Below, piece by piece: positions 48,120 to 59,939 of a stretch of 64,000 bases of DNA. Where the stretch lies: the NCBI GenBank assembly GCA_030374765.1, contig JARGXX010000099.1, forward strand, positions 682,001 through 746,000, written 5' to 3'. The first letter of the stretch is position 1, and each line of letters opens with the position of its first letter. This stretch comes from Agarophyton chilense. Its lineage: Eukaryota > Rhodophyta > Florideophyceae > Gracilariales > Gracilariaceae. Both the position numbers and the translations under genes were made by a program. The notes below the pieces were generated by a model that saw nothing but the letters and a program-made list of their open reading frames with translations, searched no databases and was not told the origin of the DNA.

Positions 48120-49540
48120 CGACTCAAATAAAGCCGTTTTTCAAATTTAATCGTTCGAAAGGGTACAATAAGATTATTATTTTCTGTCTGGTCCGTCCTA
48201 CACTCACCAAAAACGCCCACATCATACTCTATGGGAGGCAATAAAGCACTAGAGTTTTTTCGGCTGCCACTAGATTTTAATTGTATTAAAATTTTGCTCC
48301 AATATTAAGTTTTGCCACCCTCCAAATAGACTAAAATTGAAAATAGTTTTAAGATAAAATTCAGCCAATTTGTATCTGACGTTTTGGCGCCGAATGCTGC
48401 TCATAGCATCGTGCCTGCGCCGCGTCCGCGCCATACATACTGTGTATCGTGTAATGCATACAATGTTCTAGATTTACTGGAACACACGTGGATGGAGTAC
48501 TGGCAGGGTCTGGACTTCCTATTCCATCGCTGGTGTCGGAGGCTATAGTGGCGCAAAAAGGAAAATAATCTAGTTCTTGTATATTTTTGGATTAGTGTGC
48601 TGCTTTAAACGCTGCTAGAAGCAATCAGAGTAACCTAGAAGCACAAAGTAGTAACTACGGAGAAGTAATTCGTTTCATTTCCATTCTGGAGGTTCTAGAT
48701 CTCTACAAAAAGGGCTCTGATGTCTCTGATATCTCTCCCGGACGACTTTAACCAACAGTTGGAAACCTTTAAACATTTTTTTCTTTTGGCTTCGAACCAT
48801 TCATCTTTATCAAAAGGTGAGGCGTTTAACGTCTGGAGTCCATTGAGGCGACTGCCGCTGTAACGGCAACCCCATACATTATGAAAATCTGTGAAGCGTT
48901 TGCCGCAGTACAGGAGACCAGTGAGACGCTAGCCGCTAGACGGAGCACCCCTTTTGTGCCCACAGTATCGGTTGAAGCGCATTCGGAGTGAACGGGAGAC
49001 AGTCTGTGTCTTCTAACCGTGATGGATTTGTCAAGGAAGGCCACACAGAGTGAGAAGTCTGTGAGGGTCGATAAGACTCCGTGGCGATCTAAGATCTAGT
49101 ACTGAACGAGAAGCTGCTGCAAGTGGTGCCGCCTAACCTTTCCTGCAAAAGGCCAGCTTCAGGTGTAGATTGAAAGCATATATTTTTGTTATTACCTCTT
49201 CTCAGGAAGCCTTGTAAGGACTGCACTCGCCTGCTTTTGATTAAGGCAGATGTAGAAAGGCGGAACCAATTGCTACAAATCCAGAGTGGCTCACCGGAAG
49301 CCAGAGTGCGTAACCCCTCATGACCATTGGCAAAAAACTGCAGTTGCGTTGGTTTAAGAAAATCAAGAAGAAGTTTATATCTGAATATTTATATCCCATT
49401 CATCTATCTGGGACATTCAGTAACGGAGAAGGCTTGTTTTTGTTGAAGTTTACAGTTGAGTATGGCCCACAACCAACGTCACACCCAAAGATGGCGCCCA
49501 CACCTACCAAGAGCAGCGCATAAATCTACTTAATCCGCGC
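48120..49540. other. No recognisable gene
   Basis: AT-rich first half. From about 48,830 to 49,080 a plus frame is Ala/Thr-rich (EATAAVTATPYIMKICEAF) and may belong with the GC island downstream. Confidence 0.45.
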
Positions 49541-50290
49541 CCGCTCACGTATCACACCCACAGCAGCCAGTTTCTCCACCGTGAGCGCCGCTGCTGCGCC
49601 CTTAGCTCTGCAAACTGCTGCTGCCCCGCCCATAACCATCTGCAAAGCTGCCGAGTCTGCAATAAATTTGATTCCAGCACAGGGCTGCCACCGGTGTTCG
49701 ATTCTCCACCGAGGCCGCAGCGACCGCACCTAATCCAAATAAAAGACGGCTCCGCGCCCTTCGCCGTGTGCACCGCCGCCCCTACTTCCAACGTCTTGGA
49801 ACCTGCTTTCGTTTTCCTTGCCACTATGTGCGGGGTTGCCTCAGATTCAAGCGCGCTGCCACGTTTCACGCCGTTTGCGCGGCAACTAACGAGGCGACGC
49901 CACTCATGTCGCCACGTGCGCCCCCAGAGGCCTGCTCGCACCACACCAACTGCCGTATAGGCAGTTGCTGCTGAGCACATAGCAGTTTGAGGCACCTTCA
50001 CATTTGCAGTGCATCCGTATCAAGTATTGGGCCGCGCCCATCGCCGTGTGCGTTGCTGTCGCTGCGCTCGAATTGCATTTACACCAAGTCGGGCGTTGCG
50101 TTCACCGTCATTCGCGATGCCGCTACCGATCACGTCATCTCCGCCGCACCCATCGGTGCGGCATCTTCCGCCGCCGAACCCGATTTACATCTGCACAAAG
50201 CTCGTTGACGCGTCTGCCTTAACGCCTTTTTCTAGTTGTTTAGTCATCGCTGAGTGACGGCGGCTCTCGTGGGCTTGACGCAGTTTGTCG
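49540..50290 (+). other. GC-rich Ala/Pro-coding island with internal repeats
   Basis: About 750 bp are sharply richer in G+C than both flanks. All plus frames read Ala-, Pro- or Arg-rich. A near-repeat of about 20 bp (ccgcgccc..tcgccgtgtgc) occurs at about 49,755 and 50,032, and APFAVCTAAP-like and APIAVCVAVA-like peptides recur. It may be a decayed low-complexity gene or a transposon fragment; I recognise no family. Confidence 0.45.
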
Positions 50291-51990
50291 AAGCACGCAG
50301 TTAAAAATAGTAAATGATAGAAGTTGTTTTTATGTAACATATTGTCATCTTTAAAGTCCAAAAGTCATTTATGTTGTAGCCTAGCTGTTGGTTCATGCTT
50401 TCTATGTTTAGGATATCATAGTAGTTCTAATTTCTTTGATACCCTGAATGCATATTGCGAATTATTCTTTACAGATAAAAGTATTTATCCCACGTAGAAC
50501 CAGTTCATCTCATTGTGACATACTTCCAAAAAGTCAAAACAGACTGTATGATACACAGTTTTTTCAAGACAGTACAGGAATCTGGTATGAAAGCGTTTTG
50601 GAGGCCGCGCAAATGGCACTTGGCGGGAGATATTTTTTCGAAGATGCAATAATCAGATATTGTTTTCTCGGCGTCAAAAAATGCTTTTGGAACAACATAA
50701 AACAGTGTAAACATCAACCGCAAGTTCAGACTTAAATATCAAACTATTAAGGAGAGATGCCAAACCGTAGTTCTGAAACCAAGATTTGAACGAGTAGATC
50801 TGAAACGGATATTCGTGAGAATAGATCTTATGTGAGAATGAATCCTTATGTCTAAATTCTGTTAGAATCATTTTTGATTTATACAAGCGCAAGAGATCTT
50901 TCGCGCATTAAAAAGCTCTCTGAAATAAACTTATGTAGAAGTACTATTTGATCACGTCTAAATTATCATGTATTTTTGCAGAATATGTATAGAACAACTA
51001 ATGCTGCGCCAAATGCTTCTTATATTATAATGCTTTCTCTTCTTCAGGCACGACTTTCTTCTTCGGATCTGACCTTCAGCCCTTTTGACAGACACCATGA
51101 TTGGGCGTCCAGGGACCAAGCATTGCAAAAAAAAGACCTAGGTTAGTTGATTCTTCTCAGTAACTGCCCTCTCGTAAGGGCAGTTCACAGTCAGGCGCCG
51201 GTCGGCCTTCAGCTTCTCTACTAATTGCTGATAAATCGAGAAAAGAGCTACAATACTTGGACACGATAAATACCGTTGAACATGCGCGAAATGTCGTCAA
51301 ACCTTACAATCCCGAAGAACTGTATATGAACTGCCGGACTTCATCTGGAATTGATTGCCATCGCAACAAAATGGTGGTGCGATACGCCACAAGATATAAA
51401 CGCAAGGTAAAGTTTTGTGCTTGCTAAGCTTGAGATATAAGAGCCGAAAACATTTGAGGAAGAGGCCAGCAAAGATCATCCACAGCGGACTGCCAAGCAA
51501 TTTTCAGGTCTTTTGCCGCATGCAATGGCATCTCAGATATAAATGAGCATAGTTCATGACGCTGCATATTGTAAGAATCTCAGTTGGTCTTTCTGACCAA
51601 GATTTGCAAGCATTGTGGTTCTGTTCTCGTAGGATCGGAGACTGATGTGATATGTTTTGCATACTAAAGTTCCCAGTCTTCGAAAGTTACTTTCAAACAA
51701 GTTAATCCTACATCTGCAGTTGACGACATTTATCTTCTGCGCTCGTTTCCGACAATATGAAAGAAATGTTCGTTTTGCAGTTTTTGTGACGTTCATGGAT
51801 ATGAGGCTTTTGTGGGAAGGCAGTTCACCTTTTGTTCGTCTCTAAAAAAATTTCATCTCTCTCTACCTGGCCGTGATGTACGATATACTTATTCCTAGGC
51901 TGATGGGAGTCCAAGTTTTAATTCAGATAACTACTGGGTTTTACTCCCCCAAATAATCATATCTAACCCAACTATCAGCTATATAGCTCC
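50290..51990. other. No recognisable gene
   Basis: AT-rich, short ORFs only. The 95-codon ORF at 50,448-50,735 is overlapped by a complementary ORF and shows no motif. Confidence 0.5.
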
Positions 51991-51991
51991 A

Positions 51992-52537
51992 ATGACGTAT
52001 GATTTGCTCATTCCGGAACCAGAAATGGTTGGAAAAGGTAGCAAAATCTTTTCACTGCAGCATAAATTGCCAGCAGGTACTATCAAAAAGGAGGCTCTGT
52101 TGCGGACGATACAGCAGATGCAGCTGAATAATATATTATATTTGGGAACAATCAAGGGTCACTGAAAGCTTGGAGAAAAATATGTTCTGGGTTTCGGATT
52201 CCACCAAAAGACAGAAGAGCTCGACCTCTTGACTTGAGAGCTTAATATAGTTGATTCAAAAGGATTGTTTCGCTCTGAAGCCTCATTTGCTCAATTCGTA
52301 GGTGGATGGAAGTCGAATCAGCTATCAACTCGTACCTTTCGACATAGAGTTTTTAAATGCAAGAGGCTGAATCTTGAATTCAAGGAAGCAGAACGCTGAG
52401 TGTTTTCCTTGCTCCACTTTTACGGAGATAATAAGGCCTTTTAAGATACTTTAACATGTATCGACACAAGGGCTTCAAACGCTAGTAAAGAAATTCGGAA
52501 TATATTGCTTGACGACCGATGCTAAGCTTGGGAAGAA
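51992..52537 (+). pseudogene. Unrecognised ORF relic, four stops in about 180 codons
   Basis: From ATG 51,992 one frame continues to TAA at about 52,535 with stops near 52,161, 52,234, 52,396 and 52,441. Text such as GSKIFSLQHKLPAGTIKKEA, FRSEASFAQFVGGWKSNQ and FRHRVFKCKRLNLEFKEAE looks protein-like rather than random. It lies just outside the G3 LTR. I do not recognise it. Confidence 0.3.
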
Positions 52538-52639
52538 CATTTAGAGAGAAGACTGTACACCAGAAACGTACTGTTTAACTCTAACACTCCTCTTTGACAG
52601 TAGTGAATTAAACCGAACACGAATTTTGAGGACTTGAGA

Positions 52640-53252
52640 TATCTTACAGTCGCCTCTAGGGTGGGATTTCGTCTCGTCTCGGGAGCACAATAGGACTTAA
52701 CAGTAAATATAGACATAAAAAAACGTTCAGAGAACCAGGGCATCCTAAAAGCACGCATAGGCAAACGGCGGAGCAAGTAATCTCTGCCATTCAGGTAATT
52801 GATGGTAGACCTCGACTGGCGCTCTATGATATACATGGTAGTTGGGAAACAGTTTTCCAAGAGGTGTAGTGTGAGCCCAAGAGGTCTCTTTCAATGTCAG
52901 ACGAGGGTGGGGGAGATGCAGCTCCCATTGATGAACAGACTGAACTTTTCGGATCACCCGGGCGGTGCTAGGGAAGCATGGTATTTGAACCATTGTCGGA
53001 TACTAAACCAGCACAGGCAACAGTACCAGTTAGCCACTCTAATACTCTACTAAATTGTAATATATTATAATAACAAATATTCACAGTTACTCACTCAGAA
53101 GGTATATGTACACGCAGTCACCTGGCTGGCAGCCCCTAGTTGGTAGCTTGCGCGTAGTTCCGCGGCCGATGATCGCTTGAATCCATCCCTTGAAGGGTAG
53201 GCATCCTAAGTCCACAATCTTGAAGGTAAAATCCCGTGCCACCATAAGAGAG
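52640..53252 (-). repeat. 3' LTR of G3
   Basis: The reverse complement aligns along its length with the G2 LTR: start (tctcttatggtggcac against tgtcgtatagtggcgg), middle (acatataccttctg), and end (ctcccgagacgagacg against ctcccgagacaagaca). The twin-hairpin region of G2 is lost here. A purine tract (acaaagaagg) lies just outside its start at 53,253-53,267. Confidence 0.82.
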
Positions 53253-53269
53253 ACCTTCTTTGTATCCGT

Positions 53270-54229
53270 GAGACACGTTCCATGTCTCTACCAGGATTTA
53301 ACAAGAAGTAGCAATGAGTGATGGCGGCGCTTCCATCGGAATGATGTCCGCCAGCGGTCACTCACAGTGCCCGCCCGACTCACAATCCCATTAGGTTCGG
53401 AAGTTTTTTCACTGCCATTGTCGGTTGAAAAATGCGAGAAACAGCGTCGGTGAATGCACTGAATGAAGACCACGTGAGTTGGAAGGCGTTCGCGGTTCAG
53501 GTCGTTAGTATCGAGATTTGGGCCAACTTTATGGTTGAGACAGAATTCATCATGGACTGTGATCTTTTCCTGCGCAGTTCGCCAACGACTCACTTTGGTA
53601 TCTCCCTTTTCGCCCTTTAAGGTTGCGCTTTTCATCCGTTCAGGTTCTGTTCTCATTCTAGGAATGAGGGCGCATTTTCTCGCCCGGTCGATCCCACGGC
53701 ACGACAGTCATTCATATACGTCTACTGGCTGTACACTTGTACCATCGTAATACTGGAGGGGCTGAAGAGGTTTTCCCCCATAATTCTTACGCTTTTAGAT
53801 ACTGTTTTAGATCTCTCGGATTACACTCATATTATGAACATCGATCATTGGCGTTTGATTGGACTGGTTACGAGTCGGAACGGCCGTTGAGGTATTAGTA
53901 TTTGTCCATGCTCAGAGCTTGCAGTCGTACAACCTTGTCGGTGCCGTTCAGTCCCGCGCCTAATTAGGCGATCTTTTTCGGTTTCGTATCCGGGCGCACA
54001 TGAAAGGTGATGAAAAAATCGTGACGCCTTCATGCACGCGTACGAATCAGCTTGTAGCAACGTCAACGAACCCTGTGCCATTTTGTTGATTTGCCACCAG
54101 TAATCCCAAGATGTGCGGTTTCTACACAACCAGAGCCAGTTTCCTAGAGACATGAACTGCCGGTTACCATTCAAGTTGAATAAAATGGAAGCTCTGAGGG
54201 TATTGATATCCTTGACGCTCATGCTTTCG
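53270..54229. other. G3 spacer between LTR and antisense ORF
   Basis: It corresponds in position to 21,026-21,850 of G2. The 122-codon minus-strand ORF at 53,288-53,656 and the 138-codon one at 53,845-54,261 show no recognisable motif. Confidence 0.45.
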
Positions 54230-56236
54230 GGTTTGATTGGATCCATTTGGAAATAACTCAAAGGTATGCATCCTTAATGCCTTTACCAGGGCGACTGTTG
54301 AACCTATAGAATCGAAACTGCTACTACTGAAAAAGTTGGATACATTACCTGTCCCTTCGTCACCATGCGAGGAGTCTAATGTTAGCATGAATGAATATCG
54401 GCTTCTGTTCACCGCGGTGATGGATGTCACAATTATCATCTTGAATGTTGGCTCAGGTTACCTGGTTGTGAACCACGTCAAGAAACATCCGATCTTGTCG
54501 CCGAGGACGCGGTGGTATTGCCAAGAGGGTGACTAGATGGGATTCACGAAAACCTACGAACATTGGTTTCCAAGTGTGCCAATCCCTGCGGAAATATTAC
54601 TTCCGGAGAGGCCCGTTATCCCTTACCCAAATATTTATGGATCTCCTTTGAAGTCGCAAACGAATGGGGCTTACAATCGAGCGTTCATCACCTCAAGCTG
54701 AAAGACAAACCAGCATGGAATTTTTCGTTTTCCAGTCACCGGGTGGCCCATGGAGACCTTTTGAAGCACGGCTGGACTCTGGTGGTGAGAAACTTGAAGT
54801 TTCTGGAGTTCCTCACCTGACCATAACGGAATAGCTACTTGGAATTGTATGGTGAGGATTGCGAACCTCTTCGCATCATTTGATTACGGTTGAAGAAAAG
54901 ATACCAGATATTTCAACCTTGCCAGGGTCGACGGGAATGTTATCAGAGTGTAAATATTCAAAAACCGTTGAGGTATTTCATCACACCTACGTATTCTATG
55001 GCCCTGACCTACGTTCGAATCGAACCGAAGCTGGATCAATACCTTCGATTGATGGTGCGAGTGTGCCAATAACTGTATTTCTCACAGTATTTCTTTCCAT
55101 TTTCATCTGAATTGGTTTCTCTATATCGTTCTTTCAAACCAACCGATTGGACTGACTGTAGTAGGTAGGGCAAGGAAGCAGCCACGACGAGTCGCATTGG
55201 GACCCTCAACTCCTGCGCTCTCGTTATGCATAAGTTTCATAACGTCGATTACTTCTTACAAAATACGTAAGGTAGACGCGTCATTGGACCAGAGTGGTAA
55301 CAGTTATATGAGGTTCCGTTGCTGCTTAGTGATTTGGCGTCGCTGCTCTTGGCGTACTTCTGGATTCAGATCTCTCATAAAATGGAATGGTATTACAGCC
55401 TTTGTCGATTGCTCTCTCGGAATGAACCATGCTTGTCGCCATTCTAGCTCTTGAGGCCGTCCGTTACGGTATCTACTGGGATTTCCATAACCCTCATTTG
55501 GGCATCTGACCAGAGGGTGTTCAGCCTTTGGATCGCAACATCTTTATACATCCAATGGTTGTCCAGGATATTCGCCGTATTATCCACTAGAACATATTTG
55601 GGAGCACGGATCATACCGTAAAAGATATAGACTCGTACTTCGTTCATAGAAAGAAGTAATATTGAGATTACCGTCAAGGTTGAGAGATATTCTAGCCCGT
55701 AAAGCTGGAAATTTTGACTTACCACGCCAGGTATTATCTGGAAAGCCTTCTCTTCATGGAGCTTCCAAAAGACTAAACCCTTGTAAAGGTATTCTGGAGA
55801 AAATTTTTGGTCGTTTTGATGGTCCTTTTCCGTTTGGGCCGCTACTTAGAGGTCATAATTCGCCTACGACTACGAACATAACTCGTACTAATCCAAGCCA
55901 CTAGAGGGTTCCTGTTTATGTTATAACTATATTGACGATATTGCTCGCCTCTCGCCTTGATCTGCAATGAATCCTCAAGGGGTGGTCCGTCTGCAGGCTT
56001 GATTTCGCAAGAAAAACCTCACCAACTTCCACAAAGCTCAGTTTACTTCCGTGGTTGCTGATTTACAACTCATGTAACGTTCACAACCGCGCCATGCGCA
56101 GAATGTGAAAACGCTGAATTAATTTGGTGAATTCCTCAATCAGTTTCAGTTGGACATGTACCAACTGGCTTCCGGTTTGTAGCGAATCTGGCACCGGTCG
56201 CTGTTGTTGCGCCTGCAGATCCTGTCATTGAAAAGC

Positions 56237-56486
56237 TGAAGGAACAACATTGGCATAGCTCTCTTGGAGAAGCTTGTTGATGGAAGAGATGAATTTGCTT
56301 TCCCTCTTCTGTGTTGATTGGTGTTACGATGGAAAGGTGAAGATAGTGATTGTAGGCATTTTAATTGCCCCCTGTGATTCTGGCTACAAGGGATCTCCTG
56401 GTTTTGCAGGGTTTACGGGAGATATAAAACCTATTACCTGGACACCCTCTCAAACCGAGGAAATGTAACGACTGTTTGTTTGAAAA
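56237..56486 (+). repeat. 5' LTR of the Copia element
   Basis: 250 bp, paired with 57,466-57,715. It is followed after one base by RT-coding sequence, without a primer-binding site, as expected if the deletion began at the LTR edge. Confidence 0.9.
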
Positions 56487-57410
56487 AGTGGCTTCTCGTA
56501 TATGTCGATGACATCTTGCTCATGGGAGACAATGGGACTTTGCTTGAAGAAGTTCAACAGAACTTGAAAAATAATTTCGAAATTAGAACTGTCGATAGCA
56601 AATCTAGTTTCTTGGGAGACTACTTCGAACGCAACGGCCATGAAGAGACTTCACACCAGCATCCAATGAGACGGGGAGTTTTAGAGCGATTCAACATGGC
56701 TGAGTCTCGTCCCATAAGCACACCAATTGCTTATGGTATCAGAGCATCTGCACTTAACTCTTCCGAAGAGTTTGTAGATCATGTGCTATATCAAGAATAC
56801 ATTGGGTCTCTAATGTACTTGGATACTCGTACCAGGCCAGAAATATGCGCATCAGTACGCCTTTCGACACGTGCACAGTCCAAGCCTATAGAAGCACACT
56901 GGAAGGCTGTTAAAAGGATACTGCGATACCTGAATGGATCTTGAACGCTAGGAATAACATTGAAAATGGCATCTCAAAGCGGTCACCCCTTGACCGCCTT
57001 TGCTGATTCGGACTGGGTGGCAGACGATGTCGATCGGAATTCTACTTCTGGTTACGTGGTCAAGTTATAAGGAACCCCAATTATGTGGAGAATACTCAAG
57101 CAGAAAGGTGTGGCAACATCAACGACGGAAGCAGAGTACATAGCTCTGTCAGAATGTATCAATGCTATAAGATGGGCCCGATCTCTACTACATGAGCTCC
57201 GTGTGCTAGAAGTGAACTCAGAAATTCCTGTCTTGGAAGACAACACAGGTGTATTACAGTGGATTCAAGGTGGGCGTAAAGCTAAACATGTTGAGATCCG
57301 ATATCATTACGCTCGAGACGATGTCAGTATGGGTGAAGTCAAAGTGTTCTAATGCCCAACTCAAAGAATGATCGCAGATTTGTTCACAAAACCACTCTTG
57401 CGAATATAAC
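56487..57410 (+). pseudogene. pol: Copia pol fragment: RT second half and RNase H
   Basis: A single frame runs from WLLVYVDDILLMGD (YVDD at 56,501-56,512) to TKPL, close to the usual Copia C-terminus, broken at 56,942, 57,068 and 57,350. RT landmarks: YQEYIGSLMYL, RPEICASVRLSTRA, HWKAVKRILRYLNG. RNase H landmarks: LTAFADSDWVAD, STSGYVV, TSTTEAEYIALSEC, KHVEIRYHYARD. About 300 codons of a polyprotein normally well over 1,000. It cannot move itself. Confidence 0.92.
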
Positions 57411-57465
57411 ACAACTCTCTCTGCAGTTTGATGTCAATGAAGAGAAGCCATAACGATGGGGAGGA

Positions 57466-57715
57466 TGATGGAACAACATTGGCATAGCTCTCTTGGAGAA
57501 GCTTGTTGATAGAAGAGATGAATTTGCGTTACATCTTCTGTGTTGATTAGTGTTACGATAGAAAGGCGAAGATAGTGATTGTAGGCATTGTAATGGCCCC
57601 ATGTGATTCTGGCTACAAGAGATCTCCTGGTTTTGCAGTGTTTGCGGGAGATATAAAACCTACTACCTCGCCACCCTCTCAAACCGAGGAGAGGTAACCA
57701 CTTTTTGTTTGAACA
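57466..57715 (+). repeat. 3' LTR of the Copia element, with PPT before it
   Basis: It pairs with 56,237-56,486. The purine tract gatggggagga at 57,455-57,465 lies directly before its TG and is the polypurine tract. Confidence 0.88.
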
Positions 57716-57964
57716 GGAGCCTCTTTTAGGTGCAAACCTGAACCTTTCGGTTCTGCAACTCAATCAGGCGGTTCCTCACGTTCGGCCTTTATTTGTTTCG
57801 ACTTATTTTTTAGTGTTGGGGATAACGCTACTACTCCCCTCTCTAAGTCTATGCCGCAGAGCATTCTTGCCAGGTTTTCCCTTGTGGGTAGTCAATGACA
57901 CGGATCCTGTGGATCCCAATGCTTCTCAGTATACATATTCTTCTTCTCCGGGGGTCAGGGGCTA

Positions 57965-58750
57965 TGTTTTCTATCGCTTTACCAATGCAGTTCTTGCGGT
58001 CGCTGTCTTTCACTTGAATTTGTTAGTTTTCCTTTCTAAAAGTTGTCTTTTTCTATTTAGAGTCTTTACATCTGAAAAAAGTCGCATAGAAATCGCTATT
58101 TCTTCCACGTGGTAGGACACTTGTCTTGAATAGCGATTATTGGATTTTGACGGGAGCCATTTCTCCCTTAAAGCCTGTTTAATAACGAAATTGAAAAGGG
58201 CTCAACTTAGGGGGGTAGCCTGAATTGAGGCGAATAGGACAAATTCGTTTCGTGGCAATAAGCAAGTTCACCATCCGCCCTGAACACGTCCAATTCCTTT
58301 CCCGCTTCACCCTGCCCACTTTTCTCAACATGTCAAACAGAAAACCTCCATCGCTATCACTTTCATCTCTGCCTACTTCCTCTTCCCATATTTTACCCAC
58401 TCCTCCACCTCATATATTTGCGGCACCACCATATTTGCAAGCGCAGTACTCAAAACCAACTTCTTATTCTCGAAACATATCTTTGTTCGCCAACGACAAA
58501 AGTCGTCTTAGCGCTTTTAGCTTTGCAGGTGTTTCGCTTATTGCGTCTCTTTGTTAGAGCAGCACGAAGGTATTTTAACAAAGTCTTCCTGCATCTGCAA
58601 AGCGTCAGCATCGTCGCGTAAACAAAGCATAAGAAGGCACAGAGGTGTCGTATGACAAAATGGTATCAGACAAACGTCGTTCTGTAGCTATATTCTTTTT
58701 GTGTAAACTGTTGTATCTACGATATGGCTAGATTAAGGCTATGAATTATT
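57965..58750. other. Extra segment between G3 antisense ORF end and G3 pol end
   Basis: In G2 the pol and antisense ends meet or overlap, but in G3 they are nearly 800 bp apart, so something was inserted. A Ser/Pro-rich plus-strand ORF (58,225-58,557) is present without recognisable family features. No terminal repeats were seen. Confidence 0.4.
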
Positions 58751-58756
58751 CATTTC

Positions 58757-59690
58757 AAACTACCCACATATTTGCGAAACCTTCCCAGCCGTAAAGACTC
58801 TATTGTTACATTTATTGGCTCTGTATCGCAATTCGCTTGTATGTAGTTGGGCACGCATAGTCGTTCCGCCTCGGCAAAATTGACAGTTTCTCCTTCCCTT
58901 TTCTAGACCTGCGTACCACGAATATCGCAGCCTAACCGTCTGGTAGCATTGGATCTGTGCAACGGCACAAATATCTGACACAAGATTTTGGTGGTTTGGC
59001 GGATGAGGATCCGAGAGTGTCTTTTTCAGGCCGCCAGCTTTCCAGGGTACGCTGTACTTTAGGCCATTCCAGATTTTCGTGTTTCCCACCAGATGATGGA
59101 CTTAAAACTACTTTGAGGTCGGTCTTGTTGTCTCGAAAAAGCGCTATCTCAAGGGTCTACATATTTCGAGTTGAGAGCCTTTCTTGTGCGATACCGGTCG
59201 GAAGCTTCTGACTACACAGTTTGATGTCCACTGTCCCTCTCTTTTTGTGAGGTTCACCTACTTGAAGGTGTCATTTACCTTGAATAAGTTGGAATTATCT
59301 GAAGGTAAAATGCACAGAGTTACGGCTCTTGGCTTTTGGTCTGAGGCACCCGGGTCCATGCGACGTTAAACCGTTGCAGGTTCTCCCGTAGTAAGCTGTT
59401 TTGAAATCGTAAGCGGTTCTTCATCTTTTTCAACTGTACCGATGTGGGTTGGTACATAAAAAAGCTTTTAGGGTCCGGCTGATTTGGGTAGAACCTTGGA
59501 ATTGATGTTTCTATTAATATATTTTTCGTCCAACGCGTCACAGGGGCGTGGAATTGTACCTGATGGTGGGTGGTCAATCTAGACATACTGTTGTAAGATC
59601 ATTGGATTTCAGCGCCATGATGTATCTACTACGTGGAAGAGTTTCGGCAAAAGCCGGAAGATCACTGTCTTCAGGTCGCTTTATTCTCGT
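58757..59690 (-). pseudogene. pol: G3 pol tail: integrase C-terminus and chromodomain
   Basis: 59,586-59,320 matches the G2 integrase C-terminus at DNA level (agaaacatcaattccaagg and ctacccaaatca against agagatatcaattcaaagc and ctacccaaatca). 59,089-58,757 reads NGLKYSVPWKAGG... and LRYSWYAGLEKGRR, against G2 NGLKYTVRWYG... and FRPSWYSGLRKGEK. The similarity beyond the chromodomain suggests pol really extends further, as in G2. The rest of pol is absent above 59,690. Confidence 0.78.
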
Positions 59691-59832
59691 CTCAGCTTCC
59701 TTTTTTTCCCCGCGGTTTTTCTCTCGTCCCTCGTTCTTTATCTCCTTTTACACTCATGGTCTGTGCTCTCTATTACGCCTGTCCCTTCGATCCCTATTCT
59801 ATGCATTCCACTTCCGTCATATTGTTGCATGC

Positions 59833-59935
59833 TTCTAATGCTAATGACGCCTACAGTCCTGTTGCATTGTTCTAATGCTAATGCCGCCTCCACTCCTGTT
59901 GCATTGTTCTAATGCTAACGCCACCTACACGTCCT
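59833..59935. repeat. 37-bp tandem repeat, nearly three copies
   Basis: The unit ttctaatgctaatgccgcct + ccactcctgttgcattg starts at 59,833, 59,870 and 59,907, with few mismatches. 37 is not a multiple of three, so the array is not a coding repeat. Confidence 0.85.
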
Positions 59936-59939
59936 TATC

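Larger units (their letters stand above)
56237..57715 (+). mobile_element. Internally deleted Copia retrotransposon inside G3
   Basis: Two 250-bp LTRs flank a fragment of Copia pol. The RT begins at its YVDD region immediately after the 5' LTR, so gag, protease, integrase and the first half of RT are gone. Both LTRs start TGA[A/T]GGAAC; the right one ends ...gaaca. The five bases before (aaagc) and after (ggagc) may be a mutated target duplication. The element splits one reading frame of the G3 antisense ORF, which fixes the exact insertion point. The LTRs differ at about 22 of 250 positions by hand count. Confidence 0.9.
54230..57960 (+). pseudogene. Antisense ORF remnant of G3, split by the Copia insertion
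   Basis: The plus strand follows the G2 antisense protein from near its N-terminus to its end. Matches include KKLDTLPVPS against PERLDTLAVFS (54,330), WFPSVPIPA against GFPSVPVPA (54,570), FQPCQGRRECYQS against FQPRQGRLECYQS (54,905), CALVMHKFHNVDYF against CTHVMHMFHNVEYF (55,215), LALEAVRYGIYWDF (55,445), LNQFQLDMYQLASG (56,140), then, after the Copia, EPLLGANLNLSVLQLNQAVP (57,715) and GFPLWVVNDTDPVDPNAS (57,870). Frameshifts and stops abound. The retained order shows the ORF was already part of the common ancestor of G2 and G3. Confidence 0.82.
52640..59690 (-). mobile_element. 5'-truncated gypsy element G3, related to G2, with Copia inside
   Basis: On the minus strand the order is: integrase C-terminus and chromodomain (59,690-58,757), antisense ORF (coding on plus, 54,230-57,960), spacer, polypurine tract (53,267-53,253) and 3' LTR (53,252-52,640). 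This is the G2 map. The 5' LTR, gag, protease, RT, RNase H and integrase core are missing beyond 59,690. Similarity to G2 is clear but well below that between the G2 LTRs, so G3 is older. A Copia element interrupts it at 56,237-57,715. Confidence 0.88.
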
